Shown here piece after piece: positions 38,636 to 47,633 of a stretch of DNA of 64,000 nt (its first letter is position 1; each line of letters begins with the position of its first letter). Below the pieces are notes generated by a model, which worked only from the letters and a program-made list of their open reading frames with translations, was not told the origin of the DNA and did no database searches. Position numbers and translations under genes: made by a program. The stretch spans positions 620,001 to 684,000 of the forward strand of contig JADKJL010000001.1 of the NCBI GenBank assembly GCA_016721015.1, written 5' to 3'. Source of the stretch: Lysobacterales bacterium. Its GTDB lineage: Bacteria; Pseudomonadota; Gammaproteobacteria; Xanthomonadales; Rhodanobacteraceae.

Positions 38636-40984
38636 TCAATGGCGAGCAACGAACTCGTAGACGTAGTGGCTGTCCTGCCTTTGCTCCCAGTGATTGAGGC
38701 GTTCGTACGTACGCTTCCATAGCCAGATCTTGCGCGTCTTGCGGAATAACCGGAACTTGATGTAACGGCCTTTGACGATCTCCACGCTCTTGGCGAATTC
38801 GGGTTTGACCAGATAGCTGCCGTCGGCGTAGCGATGGTAAATGCCGGCATTGGTGACGGCGCTGGATTCCTCGTTGTTGTTCCAGCCAAGCATGTTCAAG
38901 TAGTGCCGCGACGTGCTTGCGGGCTGTCCGAGCGCACTTGGCCAACGATTGCTGTCGTCGCTACCGCCATCATAGGAGTGGTCGGCTATTCCCTGAATCA
39001 TGGAAAAGTGGTTCGGCCAACGCGCACGGGTATCCCACTGTGTACCGCCCAACGCGTCATCCACCGGAAGGCGCATGCCGCTGACGGTCAGATACGGCGT
39101 GCACATTCCTGCCAGATAGCGCAATCCGCCGGGATGTGCCCCTTGCCTCAGATTTTTCTGGCTGAGAAAATTCTTCACGGCTCGCGTCGTGACATCACCA
39201 AGATCGAACGCCTTGCGCAATGGCACTACCACCCCGCTGGGCGCCATCGCAAACGGAAACACCGGATTCGGGTTGCCGCACGCCGAGTTTGCGCTCACCA
39301 CGCCATCGTCGATGCCCGGAAGCAGCCATTTGGTTAACCCATAGTGATTGCCGACCGGGTGACCCCCCGCCACCGTAAGCGTAGGTACGGGCGAGTCGCT
39401 GAGTACCGGCCCCCACTTGGTTTGCGCGACGGCTGGAATCAGATCCAGAAGTACCGTGTTTTGCAGAAACGTAGAATTGATGCTATCGCAAAACTGTCCG
39501 TTGCCCCCAAAAACATCATCAATGGCCCGGCACAGGAGACCGTGCCCCGGACTGGCGGCGCCCATGACCGCACCACCAATTCCGACGGTCACCGTAGCGA
39601 TCCGACTGCCGGATATCGCGCCATCGAACGCCACATGAGCGCGAATGTGATCCGGCAGGTGTTGCAATTGCGATCCCCAATCACCGCGCGCAAGTTGTCC
39701 CAGGGTCGTGCTGACCAGCAGGCCCCCGGTTGAATGCGAAATCACCACGCAACCATTGGCGCAGAACGGGCGATGCTGGTTCTGAGGAAACTCGGCCGGG
39801 GTGACCACGTTGGTGCCATCGTTGATTGCAGCCGCCACTTGGATCAGGAATGCATTCTGGGCATATTGCAAACGTTGGTTGGAAGACCAGGCGACGATCA
39901 GGTAGCGATTTTGCTTGGAGCGATAGCGCGGCTCGGAATCCCCCGCCCACCACTGCCAGCCTTCGATATAGCTGCCCGCTGTCGGATCAGACAAGTGCTC
40001 GCGAATATGATCTCGCCAGTAATTCTCGGCGTAAGTGCGAAAGTAGCCGCCAGGCTGCATGAATTCATCGGAATCTTCGGGCCATAAACTGTGCGCCGGT
40101 GTGTAGTTGCCAATCCAGTTCTTGAGGTGTTCGACGCCGAGGCCGTGGACATAGATCACGTCGCGTCCGTCAAAAGGCTGGTCGGGATCAAGCATGGACG
40201 CACACGGCACGATCGAGCTCGGCCCATTGACAAGGCTGGGATCGGACATGCGGCAGACGTCCGGATCGGGCTCCCGTGGCCAGGGCGCGGTCGGTGACAT
40301 CGCTATCGAGGTATTGGCCACCAGCGTCGCACCTTCGGTTTGCTCGTACTCGCTCAGCAACTGCTCCGCGGCGAGTTCCTCAGCCGATGGCGGCTCGTCA
40401 ACTTCTGCCGGCAAGTCAGGTTCGCCAATCGACGAGTCGCATTCCAGATTGGCATGGAATGCGTCCGTGGTCGTGTCCTGGTTTGGATACAGATCGGAAA
40501 GCAATCCACGAGTTTCGACCATATCAGTGGCGGGCTCGATATCAATCGCCGCAGCCGGCAACCCACCCGCCGCATCCTGGTCGCAAACCGGAATCGGCGG
40601 TGGCGTGCCGCAGCAAGCAATTGCCGAGCAAAAGTGCCGAGGTGGATCATGATCAGGCTGCTGCTCGCAAACGGCATCGTTGAAAGCCAGCATTTCGCTT
40701 GCCGCGGGACAGATGCCACCGTATTGACTCTGTTGCCAGGCAGGGCTGAAGAACACGCTGGGATCTTCATTGGTGAAAATCCGGTCGACCGTCTGCGTGG
40801 TAACGCACACCGGCTCCATTTCGGAATAGTCGAACTGCGAAGCAAAAATCTTGTCGTCGGAATTCATGATCAATTGGGCTGCCCGCGCGGGCGAGCCGTA
40901 CAATGCCGCGAATGCAAGCGTGGCCAGCAGGATGCTGCCACGAACGCTTGCAGTGGCGGCCAGGGGAAAGGCAGGGATTCTCAT
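38636..40984 (-). CDS. Large secreted alpha/beta hydrolase (lipase-like)
   Basis: Exported 782-residue protein. The signal peptide (GSILLATLAFAALYGSPARA) ends near residue 35. A Cys-rich N-terminal region of about 240 residues (CCGTPPPIPVCDQD and other pairs suggesting disulphides) carries an acidic stretch (PAEVDEPPSAEELAAEQLLSEYEQ broken here for length). The hydrolase part starts with DVIYVHGLGVEHLKNW and has the nucleophile elbow VISHSTGGLL; GIDDGVVS could carry the Asp and the His may lie in NHFSMIQGIADHS. The C-terminus is rich in Arg, Lys and aromatic residues (RKTRKIWLWKRTYE). The SHSxGG elbow is the same type as in the hydrolase at the left window edge. Substrate unknown. It looks intact and stands alone. 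Confidence 0.78.
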   Translation of the reverse strand: MRIPAFPLAATASVRGSILLATLAFAALYGSPARAAQLIMNSDDKIFASQFDYSEMEPVCVTTQTVDRIFTNEDPSVFFSPAWQQSQYGGICPAASEMLAFNDAVCEQQPDHDPPRHFCSAIACCGTPPPIPVCDQDAAGGLPAAAIDIEPATDMVETRGLLSDLYPNQDTTTDAFHANLECDSSIGEPDLPAEVDEPPSAEELAAEQLLSEYEQTEGATLVANTSIAMSPTAPWPREPDPDVCRMSDPSLVNGPSSIVPCASMLDPDQPFDGRDVIYVHGLGVEHLKNWIGNYTPAHSLWPEDSDEFMQPGGYFRTYAENYWRDHIREHLSDPTAGSYIEGWQWWAGDSEPRYRSKQNRYLIVAWSSNQRLQYAQNAFLIQVAAAINDGTNVVTPAEFPQNQHRPFCANGCVVISHSTGGLLVSTTLGQLARGDWGSQLQHLPDHIRAHVAFDGAISGSRIATVTVGIGGAVMGAASPGHGLLCRAIDDVFGGNGQFCDSINSTFLQNTVLLDLIPAVAQTKWGPVLSDSPVPTLTVAGGHPVGNHYGLTKWLLPGIDDGVVSANSACGNPNPVFPFAMAPSGVVVPLRKAFDLGDVTTRAVKNFLSQKNLRQGAHPGGLRYLAGMCTPYLTVSGMRLPVDDALGGTQWDTRARWPNHFSMIQGIADHSYDGGSDDSNRWPSALGQPASTSRHYLNMLGWNNNEESSAVTNAGIYHRYADGSYLVKPEFAKSVEIVKGRYIKFRLFRKTRKIWLWKRTYERLNHWEQRQDSHYVYEFVARH

Positions 40985-41485
40985 TTCAGCTCCGGGTTGA
41001 GAACTCGCATATCAGCTGATCGACACGCAACCGGAGGCTGCTGAAATTTCCACACGCTGCTCTGCGCTGACGGGTCGATTGGATCCGGTAATCATGTCCA
41101 GCGGCTTTGAACTCGAGTCGATGGTTGATGCAGTGTGTCAACCACCTTCAGAAAAATCGTCAGCAGAATTGTGGACACGCCCATCGCGATCTCTGGCTGC
41201 GCTGATCGATATCGGCTGCATGCCGCGGGCACTCCTCGCTGCACGCTGGATCTCTAAACCGACTGCAGGGAAAACTGCCATCCAGTCGCGGAGGGCCGAC
41301 TTTGAACCGCCGACAGCCGAGCATGGTTCCACAATGAATATCCCGTCAGCGGCGCGCAGGGATTGAGCCCCTCCTCATGTTTGAGGATGTCGCCAGGCCC
41401 CATTTCCCAAATACTACGGCGCCTCGCGGATGGTTGCCCTTGGTTCGCCGCGCGCAGACGTGCATCAATGGGAGGAATCGGCAGC
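40985..41485. other. Intergenic region without a recognised gene
   Basis: About 500 bp between the divergent secreted hydrolase and the GFA protein. It should contain promoters for both. The ribosome site GGAGG at 41471-41475 serves the GFA gene. I see nothing else of note. Confidence 0.4.
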
Positions 41486-41986
41486 GTGAATCACGAAACC
41501 TCCAACCAGTTCGTTTGTCGCTGTGGGACGGTGAAGGTGATAACGGCAGGTCGCCCGGTCATGTGCGCGTATTGCCATTGTGTTTTGTGCCGCGATGTTC
41601 TCGGAACCCCGATGTATGCGGCGACAATATGGCGTGCCAACGGCGTTCGATTGATGTGCGGCGCCGGAAAACTGAACATGTTCAAGCATCCAAACGGGCA
41701 GATGCAGCGTCATTTCTGCCTTGTCTGTGGCGATGTCGTGTGCAGCACGAACGGACTTGGTCTGAAGAGCATCCCGAATCAGCTCATCGCCGCCAATCAT
41801 GCCGGCAACATGCCCGAACGCTACCGACCGACCGTCCATCTGCATTACTCGTCCCGGCTGATGGATGTTCACGATGAGCTCCCCAAATATCTGGAGCGTC
41901 CGGGTGGCCCGTTGTATATCGAGCCGGCATCAGGCCGGGTGCATTCACAGCTCGGTACTTGGGGGGCGCAATCCCGCCAAGCCTGA
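41486..41986 (+). CDS. GFA family (glutathione-dependent formaldehyde-activating enzyme-like) protein
   Basis: Cytosolic zinc protein of 166 residues. Cysteines match the GFA fold: CRCG near the N-terminus (structural zinc), CAYCHCVLCRD (second zinc cluster) and FCLVCGDVVCST. The start is chosen as GTG 41486 (MNHETSNQFVCRCG), which has GGAGG 10 bp upstream; ATG 41468 would add six residues and lacks a site. The C-terminal part (IAANHAGNMPERYRPTVHLHYSSRL) matches the common end of the family. Most GFA proteins are not true formaldehyde-activating enzymes, so the substrate is open. It is monocistronic. Confidence 0.83.
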   Translation: MNHETSNQFVCRCGTVKVITAGRPVMCAYCHCVLCRDVLGTPMYAATIWRANGVRLMCGAGKLNMFKHPNGQMQRHFCLVCGDVVCSTNGLGLKSIPNQLIAANHAGNMPERYRPTVHLHYSSRLMDVHDELPKYLERPGGPLYIEPASGRVHSQLGTWGAQSRQA

Positions 41987-42298
41987 TGGAGGGTCTCGCA
42001 CAATGTTGACACCCAGGATTCCGCGCGTGCTCGACTTGACCCGGGTTTTCCAGATGGTGCTGGGCGCATGCGGAGATGCGCCGAAGGGCTTTTGGCTCAC
42101 AGTCCTGTCTGGCTGAGATCACGGCCACCCGGGTCATGAGTGGAAGCGGCACTCAGACGCCGCGCGTGTCGTATCGAGTCATCGTGAGCCGATCGGGTTC
42201 GGGTTTCATGTCGTGACGCGGGATTTGTGGGAAAGCCGCGTCCCCCAGGTTGCCTTAATGTGTTTGCGTTGCGGCGAAATCACAGCGGAGCAAGATGC
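41987..42298. other. Intergenic region without a recognised gene
   Basis: 312 bp between the GFA gene and the Cys-rich protein gene on the same strand. CGGAG at 42286-42290 is the ribosome site of the latter. I see no gene, repeat or clear terminator. Confidence 0.4.
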
Positions 42299-43150
42299 AT
42301 GTCCCGGGCACTAACGGTGTTGAGTGCGGCCGTTGTCGCGATTGCGCTGGCAAGTGTCGTATTTGCGGGCCTGCGCCATCGGCAATGGCTTGTCGTTGAA
42401 CATCCGGATCCGGAACCTGGAACGGGAACAGCGCCCGAGTCTGTGCTCAAGGCAAAGGCCGCGTGCCCGCCTTATCACTGGGACAATGCAAACCAACGCT
42501 GCTTGCCGAATTCAACGCCGGAACCGTGGCTCACGCTCCGGCCAACCTGCAGCAAGTTTTGGGTCGAGGCACGCCATCGCTGCCTGCCGGTGAGTGATTT
42601 TCTCCAGCAGCTGTGCCGGGCGAGGGATGGACGACCCGATGTCATCTGCCAGACGCCGACAGAATTCAGCTACTCGGCCTGCAACGCTCGCGGTGGTCTG
42701 GATGACGGCGGCCTGGGCTGCATCGAACCCACCGAGCAAGCGGAATGTGCGGCCATGGGTGGTCGTTGGGAAGGGGGATATCCGATGGAGTGCATCGGCA
42801 AGCCACAACAGGCCGCCTGCGAAAACCACGGCGGTCGCTGGCATGTGGGCAGGCTCGGATCCGCATGCTACGAAGCTGCTCAGATCACTGCCTGCAGCGC
42901 GCGCGGTGGAACTCTTGAGCGGGTTGGCATGGGCGGCATGCTCGATTGCATTGTGGTCGCGGCGGATGGCGGCAAGGAGTGCACGGACGGAAGGCAGTGC
43001 AGGCTGGCCCGTTGCCTGTACCAGGGAGACAACCTTGCCATGCCGAGCAACTCGGGCCTGGTCGGCCAATGCGCAAGAGACAACAATTCTTTCGGTTGCT
43101 TCATGCTGTTGAAGCAGGGCCGGTTGAGCGAATCCTATTGCGTGGATTGA
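42299..43150 (+). CDS. Secreted Cys-rich repeat protein of unknown function
   Basis: Exported or membrane-anchored protein of 283 residues. ATG 42299 has GGAG at a 9-bp spacing. An N-terminal hydrophobic helix (VLSAAVVAIALASVVFAGL) is followed by about 20 cysteines. From about residue 145 a repeat of about 24 residues occurs four times, built on C-x2-RGG/MGG/HGG/RGG ... C (SACNARGGLDDGGLGCIEP, ECAAMGGRWEGGYPMECIG, ACENHGGRWHVGRLGSACY, ACSARGGTLERVGMGGMLDC). The C-terminal module (DGGKECTDGRQCRLARC to SESYCVD) carries paired cysteines. Spacing suggests disulphides in the periplasm or outside. I recognise no named family. A hairpin overlaps the stop codon. Confidence 0.78.
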   Translation: MSRALTVLSAAVVAIALASVVFAGLRHRQWLVVEHPDPEPGTGTAPESVLKAKAACPPYHWDNANQRCLPNSTPEPWLTLRPTCSKFWVEARHRCLPVSDFLQQLCRARDGRPDVICQTPTEFSYSACNARGGLDDGGLGCIEPTEQAECAAMGGRWEGGYPMECIGKPQQAACENHGGRWHVGRLGSACYEAAQITACSARGGTLERVGMGGMLDCIVVAADGGKECTDGRQCRLARCLYQGDNLAMPSNSGLVGQCARDNNSFGCFMLLKQGRLSESYCVD

Positions 43151-43170
43151 GCAAGATCTGCAATCCACGC
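43140..43170 (+). terminator. Stem-loop overlapping the stop of the Cys-rich gene
   Basis: GCGTGGATT (43140-43148) pairs perfectly with AATCCACGC (43162-43170), 13-nt loop, followed by GTTGCATTTT. The 5' arm includes the last codons of the gene. Confidence 0.5.
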
Positions 43171-43413
43171 GTTGCATTTTCCCGAGTCGCTGATCGCGGC
43201 GGGTTGCCCGTCGCATTGGATAGGGCCCTCCTCATTTTTGGGGATGGTTTCAGCTGACATGATACGAATATTGTCGTACTCCACTTTCGGCGCCCGTGAG
43301 TCGGATGCCATCGCCCACGAAACGACGAGACCTTGCAGGAAGCCTCGGCCTCCAATGATGCCAACCGGAGAATGATCTTGTTCACGACGACCACCAAGAT
43401 TTCGAACGCGAGA

Positions 43414-44874
43414 ATGAGAGCCCCGTTCAACACTTTGTTCGGTGTGCTGGCCGTCATTGCGCTGGCCAGTTGCGGTGGTGGCGGCAACTCGGCAGGTTCG
43501 CATGATTCAAATCAGCCGCCGATCGTACCCCCGGCGCAGATTCCCACGCCGGACTTGCGCCAGCAGCGATTGCTGTCCGACACCGAACTGCGGACTCCGG
43601 CAATCGACTCGGCTGCGGGATTGGCTCCGCCCACGGCAGAGGAGACGACGTGGCTGACGCAGAATCACTATCCGGTACGCTCTATTGTTTACGATGCGGA
43701 TTTCTCCGATCTCGCCTTTCTGCCGAGTCAGCTTGAGGGCAAGCGTATCGTCCAGTTGGGTGAGAGTTCGCATGGATCGGCGGAGTTCAGTGCGGTCAAG
43801 GTAAGGCTGATCAAATATCTACACGAGACCCTCGGCTACAACGTGCTCGCGTTTGAATCATCTTTGACCGCGTGCCATATCCAGGACTTGCAACTCGAAC
43901 AGAGCGCCCCCGCGCCCAACACCGGTGTCGAATGTGCGTTCGGCATTTGGGATACCAAGGATCTCAATGAACTGGCGCGCTATCTTCGCAGCACTCGCCA
44001 GACCGCCCATCCGTTGCGCCTGGCGGGCTTCGATATCCAGGCGTCCTCCACCCTCGACTCGTCCGACTCGGTATTGACCTGGCTTTCACCGCTGCTTGAT
44101 CGGTTCGATCCCGAGTTGACCAATGCGGCGCGATCCCTCGTCGTGGACAGCGAAAGCGATAGCGCGCTGATCTGGGCTTGTATTGACGCGAACCAGACCA
44201 GTTGTCCCGCGTTCGAAAACCACATGGCAACTACATATCAGCGCATCGAAGAAGTCTCGCAAAGTTTGCACGCCCTGTTGGAAGCCACCCCCGCAAACAA
44301 TCCAGACCACCAGGAGCTGACATTTGCCTGGTTGGCGATAGACGCACTGAGCGGGCGGCTGCGCGTTCTGAACTCCTATTCCGGATACCTTTCAGGCGCC
44401 GGCGAATTCGAGTTTCGCGATCCACTGATGGCCGAGAACCTCACGCGTTTGGCCGACCTGGTCTATCCGAATGACAAGATCATCGTATGGGCACACAACG
44501 CACACATTTCCAAAGATCGTCTGGACGAGGCTGGAAATCCGTCCATGGGCAGCTATCTGTCCTCGCATTGGGGGGGTGAGCTGGCAAGCATTGGCTTGTT
44601 CATGCTGCGCGGCGTTTCGGCTGGCAACGACGGTTCGCCAGAAACCGTTGGTACGCCCTTGGCCGGCTCAATGGAGGCGTATATGTATAGTCTGCGCTTG
44701 GGTGCTCTCTACCTGAAAGTTGGGCAGGTCGATGCGCCCGGTAGCGGAGACGACTGGTTGTTTCGCGACACCCGGTTCTATGTCTGGGGCAACGAGGAAT
44801 CCCGCGAGGTCTTCGCTCACGGCTTTGACGGCCTGATCATCATCGATCGATCTTCGATGCCACACTACAACTGA
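43414..44874 (+). CDS. Erythromycin esterase-like family lipoprotein
   Basis: Protein of 486 residues. ATG 43414 (MRAPFNTLFGVLAVIALASCGGGG) gives a lipoprotein signal with lipobox ASCG; ATG 43372 would extend it by 14 residues without improving the signal, and neither start has an ideal ribosome site. The erythromycin-esterase fold shows in IVQLGESSHGSAEFSAVKVRL (the GExxHG active-site motif), YNVLAFESS, LRLAGFDIQ and KIIVWAHNAHISKD. Family members include macrolide esterases but most are of unknown hydrolase function, and a lipid-anchored form is unlikely to be a classical resistance enzyme. It is followed by a terminator with a T-run. Confidence 0.85.
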   Translation: MRAPFNTLFGVLAVIALASCGGGGNSAGSHDSNQPPIVPPAQIPTPDLRQQRLLSDTELRTPAIDSAAGLAPPTAEETTWLTQNHYPVRSIVYDADFSDLAFLPSQLEGKRIVQLGESSHGSAEFSAVKVRLIKYLHETLGYNVLAFESSLTACHIQDLQLEQSAPAPNTGVECAFGIWDTKDLNELARYLRSTRQTAHPLRLAGFDIQASSTLDSSDSVLTWLSPLLDRFDPELTNAARSLVVDSESDSALIWACIDANQTSCPAFENHMATTYQRIEEVSQSLHALLEATPANNPDHQELTFAWLAIDALSGRLRVLNSYSGYLSGAGEFEFRDPLMAENLTRLADLVYPNDKIIVWAHNAHISKDRLDEAGNPSMGSYLSSHWGGELASIGLFMLRGVSAGNDGSPETVGTPLAGSMEAYMYSLRLGALYLKVGQVDAPGSGDDWLFRDTRFYVWGNEESREVFAHGFDGLIIIDRSSMPHYN

Positions 44875-44911
44875 TCCATCCTGCATGCACACGGGTATTG
44901 GCGGGTCATGG

Positions 44912-44944
44912 AAGCGCCCGCGCTTCGTGTGAACGCGGGCGTTT
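44912..44944. terminator. Bidirectional terminator
   Basis: Core CGCCCGCG (44915-44922) pairs with CGCGGGCG (44934-44941), extended by A-T/G-T pairs to 44912-44944 with a TTTT on the plus strand. It lies between convergent genes and resembles the palindrome at 33887-33925. Confidence 0.7.
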
Positions 44945-45010
44945 TCGTTCGCGCAACGAGGAACCACAAGGCTGCGCTCGGGTATGCGCAGACGTACCGA
45001 TGCGTTGCAC

Positions 45011-46798
45011 CTATTGTGGCGTGGTGGCTGCATCCTGTTCTGCAGCAGCCGCCTTGCGTTCGGCGATGAAGCGGTGGATCTGCTCATCGAGAAGAGGCAG
45101 CGGTACCGAGCCCTGGGCAAGCACGGCGTCGTTGAAGGCGCGGATGTCGAATCGGGTTCCGAGTTGCTTTTCGGCCTCGGCACGCAGGGCGACGATGCGG
45201 ATTTCGCCGAGCTTGTAGCTCAAGGCCTGCCCGGGCCATGAGATGTAGCGGTCGACCTCGGTGGTGACCTCATGTTCGCTGAGAGCGGTGTGGTCGCGCA
45301 GATAGGCGAGCGCCCTGTCGCGGCTCCAGCCCTTGTGGTGCAGGCCGGTATCGATGACCAGGCGGCAGGCACGCCACATCTCGTAGGTCAGGCGGCCGAA
45401 ATTCTCATAAGGCGTCGTGTAGATGCCCATCTCGACGCCGAGCTTTTCGGCATACAGGCCCCAGCCCTCGCCATAGGCCGAGATGTAGCCGTTGCGGCGG
45501 AACGGCGGCAGCGATGTTTGCTCATCGGCCAGCGACAACTGGAACGAATGACCGGGCGCCGATTCGTGCAGGGTCAGCGCCGGCAGGTTGTACAACGGCC
45601 GCGACGGCAGATCATAGGTGTTCAACCAATAGGTCGATGTGCCGCCGCGACCCGCGGTCCAGAACGGAGCGATATCGGCCGGCACCGGCTCGATGCCGAA
45701 GCGTCCGCGCGGCAGCAGGTTGAAAAAGCGCGACAGCTTGGCGTCGACGCGCTTGGCGATCCAGGCGGCGCGCATCAGCAGTTCTTCCGGCGTCTTCGCG
45801 TAGAACTGCGGATCGCTGCGCAGGAAGGCGAGAAATTCGGCGAACGTGCCGTTGAAGCCGGCTTCTTTCATGGTCGCCAACATCTCGGTCTGGATGCGCG
45901 CCACTTCATCGATACCGATCTGATGAATCTCCTCGGCACTCAGGTCGAGCGTGGTGTATTCGCGGATCTGCTGGCGGTACCAGGGCTTCCCATTCGGCAT
46001 CGATTCGGCCGCAAGCGACTTGCGCGCCTTGACCATGTATTCCTTGCGGAAGAAATCAAGCAGCTTTGCGTAGGCCGGAATCACCTGCTCCCGGATTGCC
46101 GTGAGGCCCTCGGTACGCAACGGCTCCTGGCGTTCGAGCGGCATGCTCGCGGGCAGATCCTTGAGTGGCCTGAAGAACTCGCTGTCCGCAGGCTCGGCCA
46201 GTTCGGCTACCGCGGCGATCGACACATCACGACCGGGCAGTACCGCGCGTGGCACGCTGAAGCCGCGCTTGAGTCCGGCGCGCATGTTTGCGATCTGCTC
46301 GTCGAAATAGCGTGGAACATCGTTCAGTCGAGCGATGTAGTCTTCGGCATCCTCGACCGTGCGCAAGGGCTTGCGGGTCATGAAGCCGAGATTCGACCAG
46401 AACGAGGAGTCCGAATTGAACGGCATCTCGTAGCCACCAAAGCGTATGTCGGCGGCCATGTTCTCGATCTGCGGCCGGTACACGGCGAAATTGATCTGCT
46501 CGGCGGCCGACAGTTCGTCTTTGGCCAGTCCATCGAGTTGCTTGAGGACATCGTTCCAGGCCTTCAAGCGCTGCTTTTGCGCATCCGCATCGACGTGCGG
46601 CAACTGGTTGGCGCGCACGCCATCCTGCTTGTCCTCATCGGCGCCCGGAAACTGGAGTTGGCGCCAGTCCCACTCCTTCTCGTAGATCGCCTTGAACTTC
46701 TGGTCGGCCGACAAGGCCGGGGTGTCATCGGCATGCAGCGCGGGGGCCGTGGTCAGACCAACACCCAGGCTGATCAGGCCAAGCATGAGCAACTTCAT
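45011..46798 (-). CDS. DUF885 family secreted metallopeptidase-like protein
   Basis: Exported protein of 595 residues. ATG 46798 follows GGAGATTCGCC (7-bp spacing); the signal peptide (LLMLGLISLGVGLTTAPALHA) ends near residue 23. The helical DUF885 domain shows NSDSSFWSNLGFM, PLRTVEDAEDYIARL, STYWLNTYDLPSRP, the zinc-type motif LHESAPGHSFQ (HExxxGH) and EGWGLYAEKLG; ISWPGQALSYKLGEI is the conserved C-terminal block. Relatives are thought to be carboxypeptidase-like zinc enzymes. The sequence is intact and not obviously in an operon. Confidence 0.9.
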   Translation of the reverse strand: MKLLMLGLISLGVGLTTAPALHADDTPALSADQKFKAIYEKEWDWRQLQFPGADEDKQDGVRANQLPHVDADAQKQRLKAWNDVLKQLDGLAKDELSAAEQINFAVYRPQIENMAADIRFGGYEMPFNSDSSFWSNLGFMTRKPLRTVEDAEDYIARLNDVPRYFDEQIANMRAGLKRGFSVPRAVLPGRDVSIAAVAELAEPADSEFFRPLKDLPASMPLERQEPLRTEGLTAIREQVIPAYAKLLDFFRKEYMVKARKSLAAESMPNGKPWYRQQIREYTTLDLSAEEIHQIGIDEVARIQTEMLATMKEAGFNGTFAEFLAFLRSDPQFYAKTPEELLMRAAWIAKRVDAKLSRFFNLLPRGRFGIEPVPADIAPFWTAGRGGTSTYWLNTYDLPSRPLYNLPALTLHESAPGHSFQLSLADEQTSLPPFRRNGYISAYGEGWGLYAEKLGVEMGIYTTPYENFGRLTYEMWRACRLVIDTGLHHKGWSRDRALAYLRDHTALSEHEVTTEVDRYISWPGQALSYKLGEIRIVALRAEAEKQLGTRFDIRAFNDAVLAQGSVPLPLLDEQIHRFIAERKAAAAEQDAATTPQ

Positions 46799-46909
46799 GG
46801 CGAATCTCCGCATCCACATCAGGCCGCATGATCGCATCCCTTTGGCTGTCGTGAAATGCACCGGAGCGCCGCGTGCTTCAGCCGGTGGGAATCCAGCGCC
46901 ATCGGCGGA

Positions 46910-47422
46910 TCAAGCATTGGCCGGAACGGGCGGCGCACGGGTGCCGGCCGAGGCGCGATAATTCTGCACGAAGCGGATCAGCCAGCCGAGGAAGAACCCG
47001 GCGAACAGGCCCGAGATGGCCATGTCGGCCTGGATGATTCCGGGCCGGCCCGGATGAAAGGCCGCCGCGACATTCAGCGCGTAATGTGCAAAGAAGATCA
47101 CTAAGTTCCTGATCAGCGGCAATGCGCTGGCCGGCCGCATCACGAGTCCGCGCTCGTGATCGATCGCCAGCGTGTTGCGTCTCGCCAATCCGGCGAACAG
47201 ACCCACGATTGCGGCAATCAGCCACGGCAGCAAGTGGGCCAGCCCACCCGTGTTGCGCATCGCCAGGCCGAACAAACCCCAGATGATGAAGACCACCGGC
47301 GTGCGCCAGATCCGCTGAACCGGGACCGCGCTTGCGCGCAACTGACAAACGCCGAGCCAGATCAGAAGGACGAACAACAGATACACCCAGACGGGGGTGC
47401 CGAGAAGGATTTGAAGGATCAT
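46910..47422 (-). CDS. Hypothetical multi-pass membrane protein (DUF6622-like)
   Basis: Inner-membrane protein of 170 residues with about four to five TM helices (VWVYLLFVLLIWLGVCQL, TPVVFIIWGLFGLAM, HLLPWLIAAIVGLFAGLA, and two near the C-terminus). ATG 47422 has GGAGG at a 6-bp spacing. Conserved-looking residues are the RTPVVFIIWGLFGL block and DHERGLVMRPASALPLIRNLVIFFAHYAL. It resembles small membrane proteins of the DUF6622/DUF1453 kind, from memory only. Function is unknown. It is divergent from the DesK-like kinase gene. Confidence 0.78.
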   Translation of the reverse strand: MILQILLGTPVWVYLLFVLLIWLGVCQLRASAVPVQRIWRTPVVFIIWGLFGLAMRNTGGLAHLLPWLIAAIVGLFAGLARRNTLAIDHERGLVMRPASALPLIRNLVIFFAHYALNVAAAFHPGRPGIIQADMAISGLFAGFFLGWLIRFVQNYRASAGTRAPPVPANA

Positions 47423-47633
47423 GGCGTGCCTCCATTGGCATGGATCGAGTGGGCAGGGTCGTGTGCGACACGAGGTGGTGATGCTGTGGTCGACAGGATC
47501 GGCTCGCCGCCCGATTCCGGCGAGATGCCGACGGTCATCGATTCGACCTGCCGAAAGTCACCATTTGTCCTTGCTGGCTTGAGTCGCGGCGATGATCGGC
47601 CGATCCTGTGTGGCGAATCCCGAGGAACCGCCG

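Noticed and set aside
45272..46831. 519-codon open frame opposite the DUF885 gene
   Set aside because: Shadow of a gene with HESAPGH and a signal peptide; no independent support.
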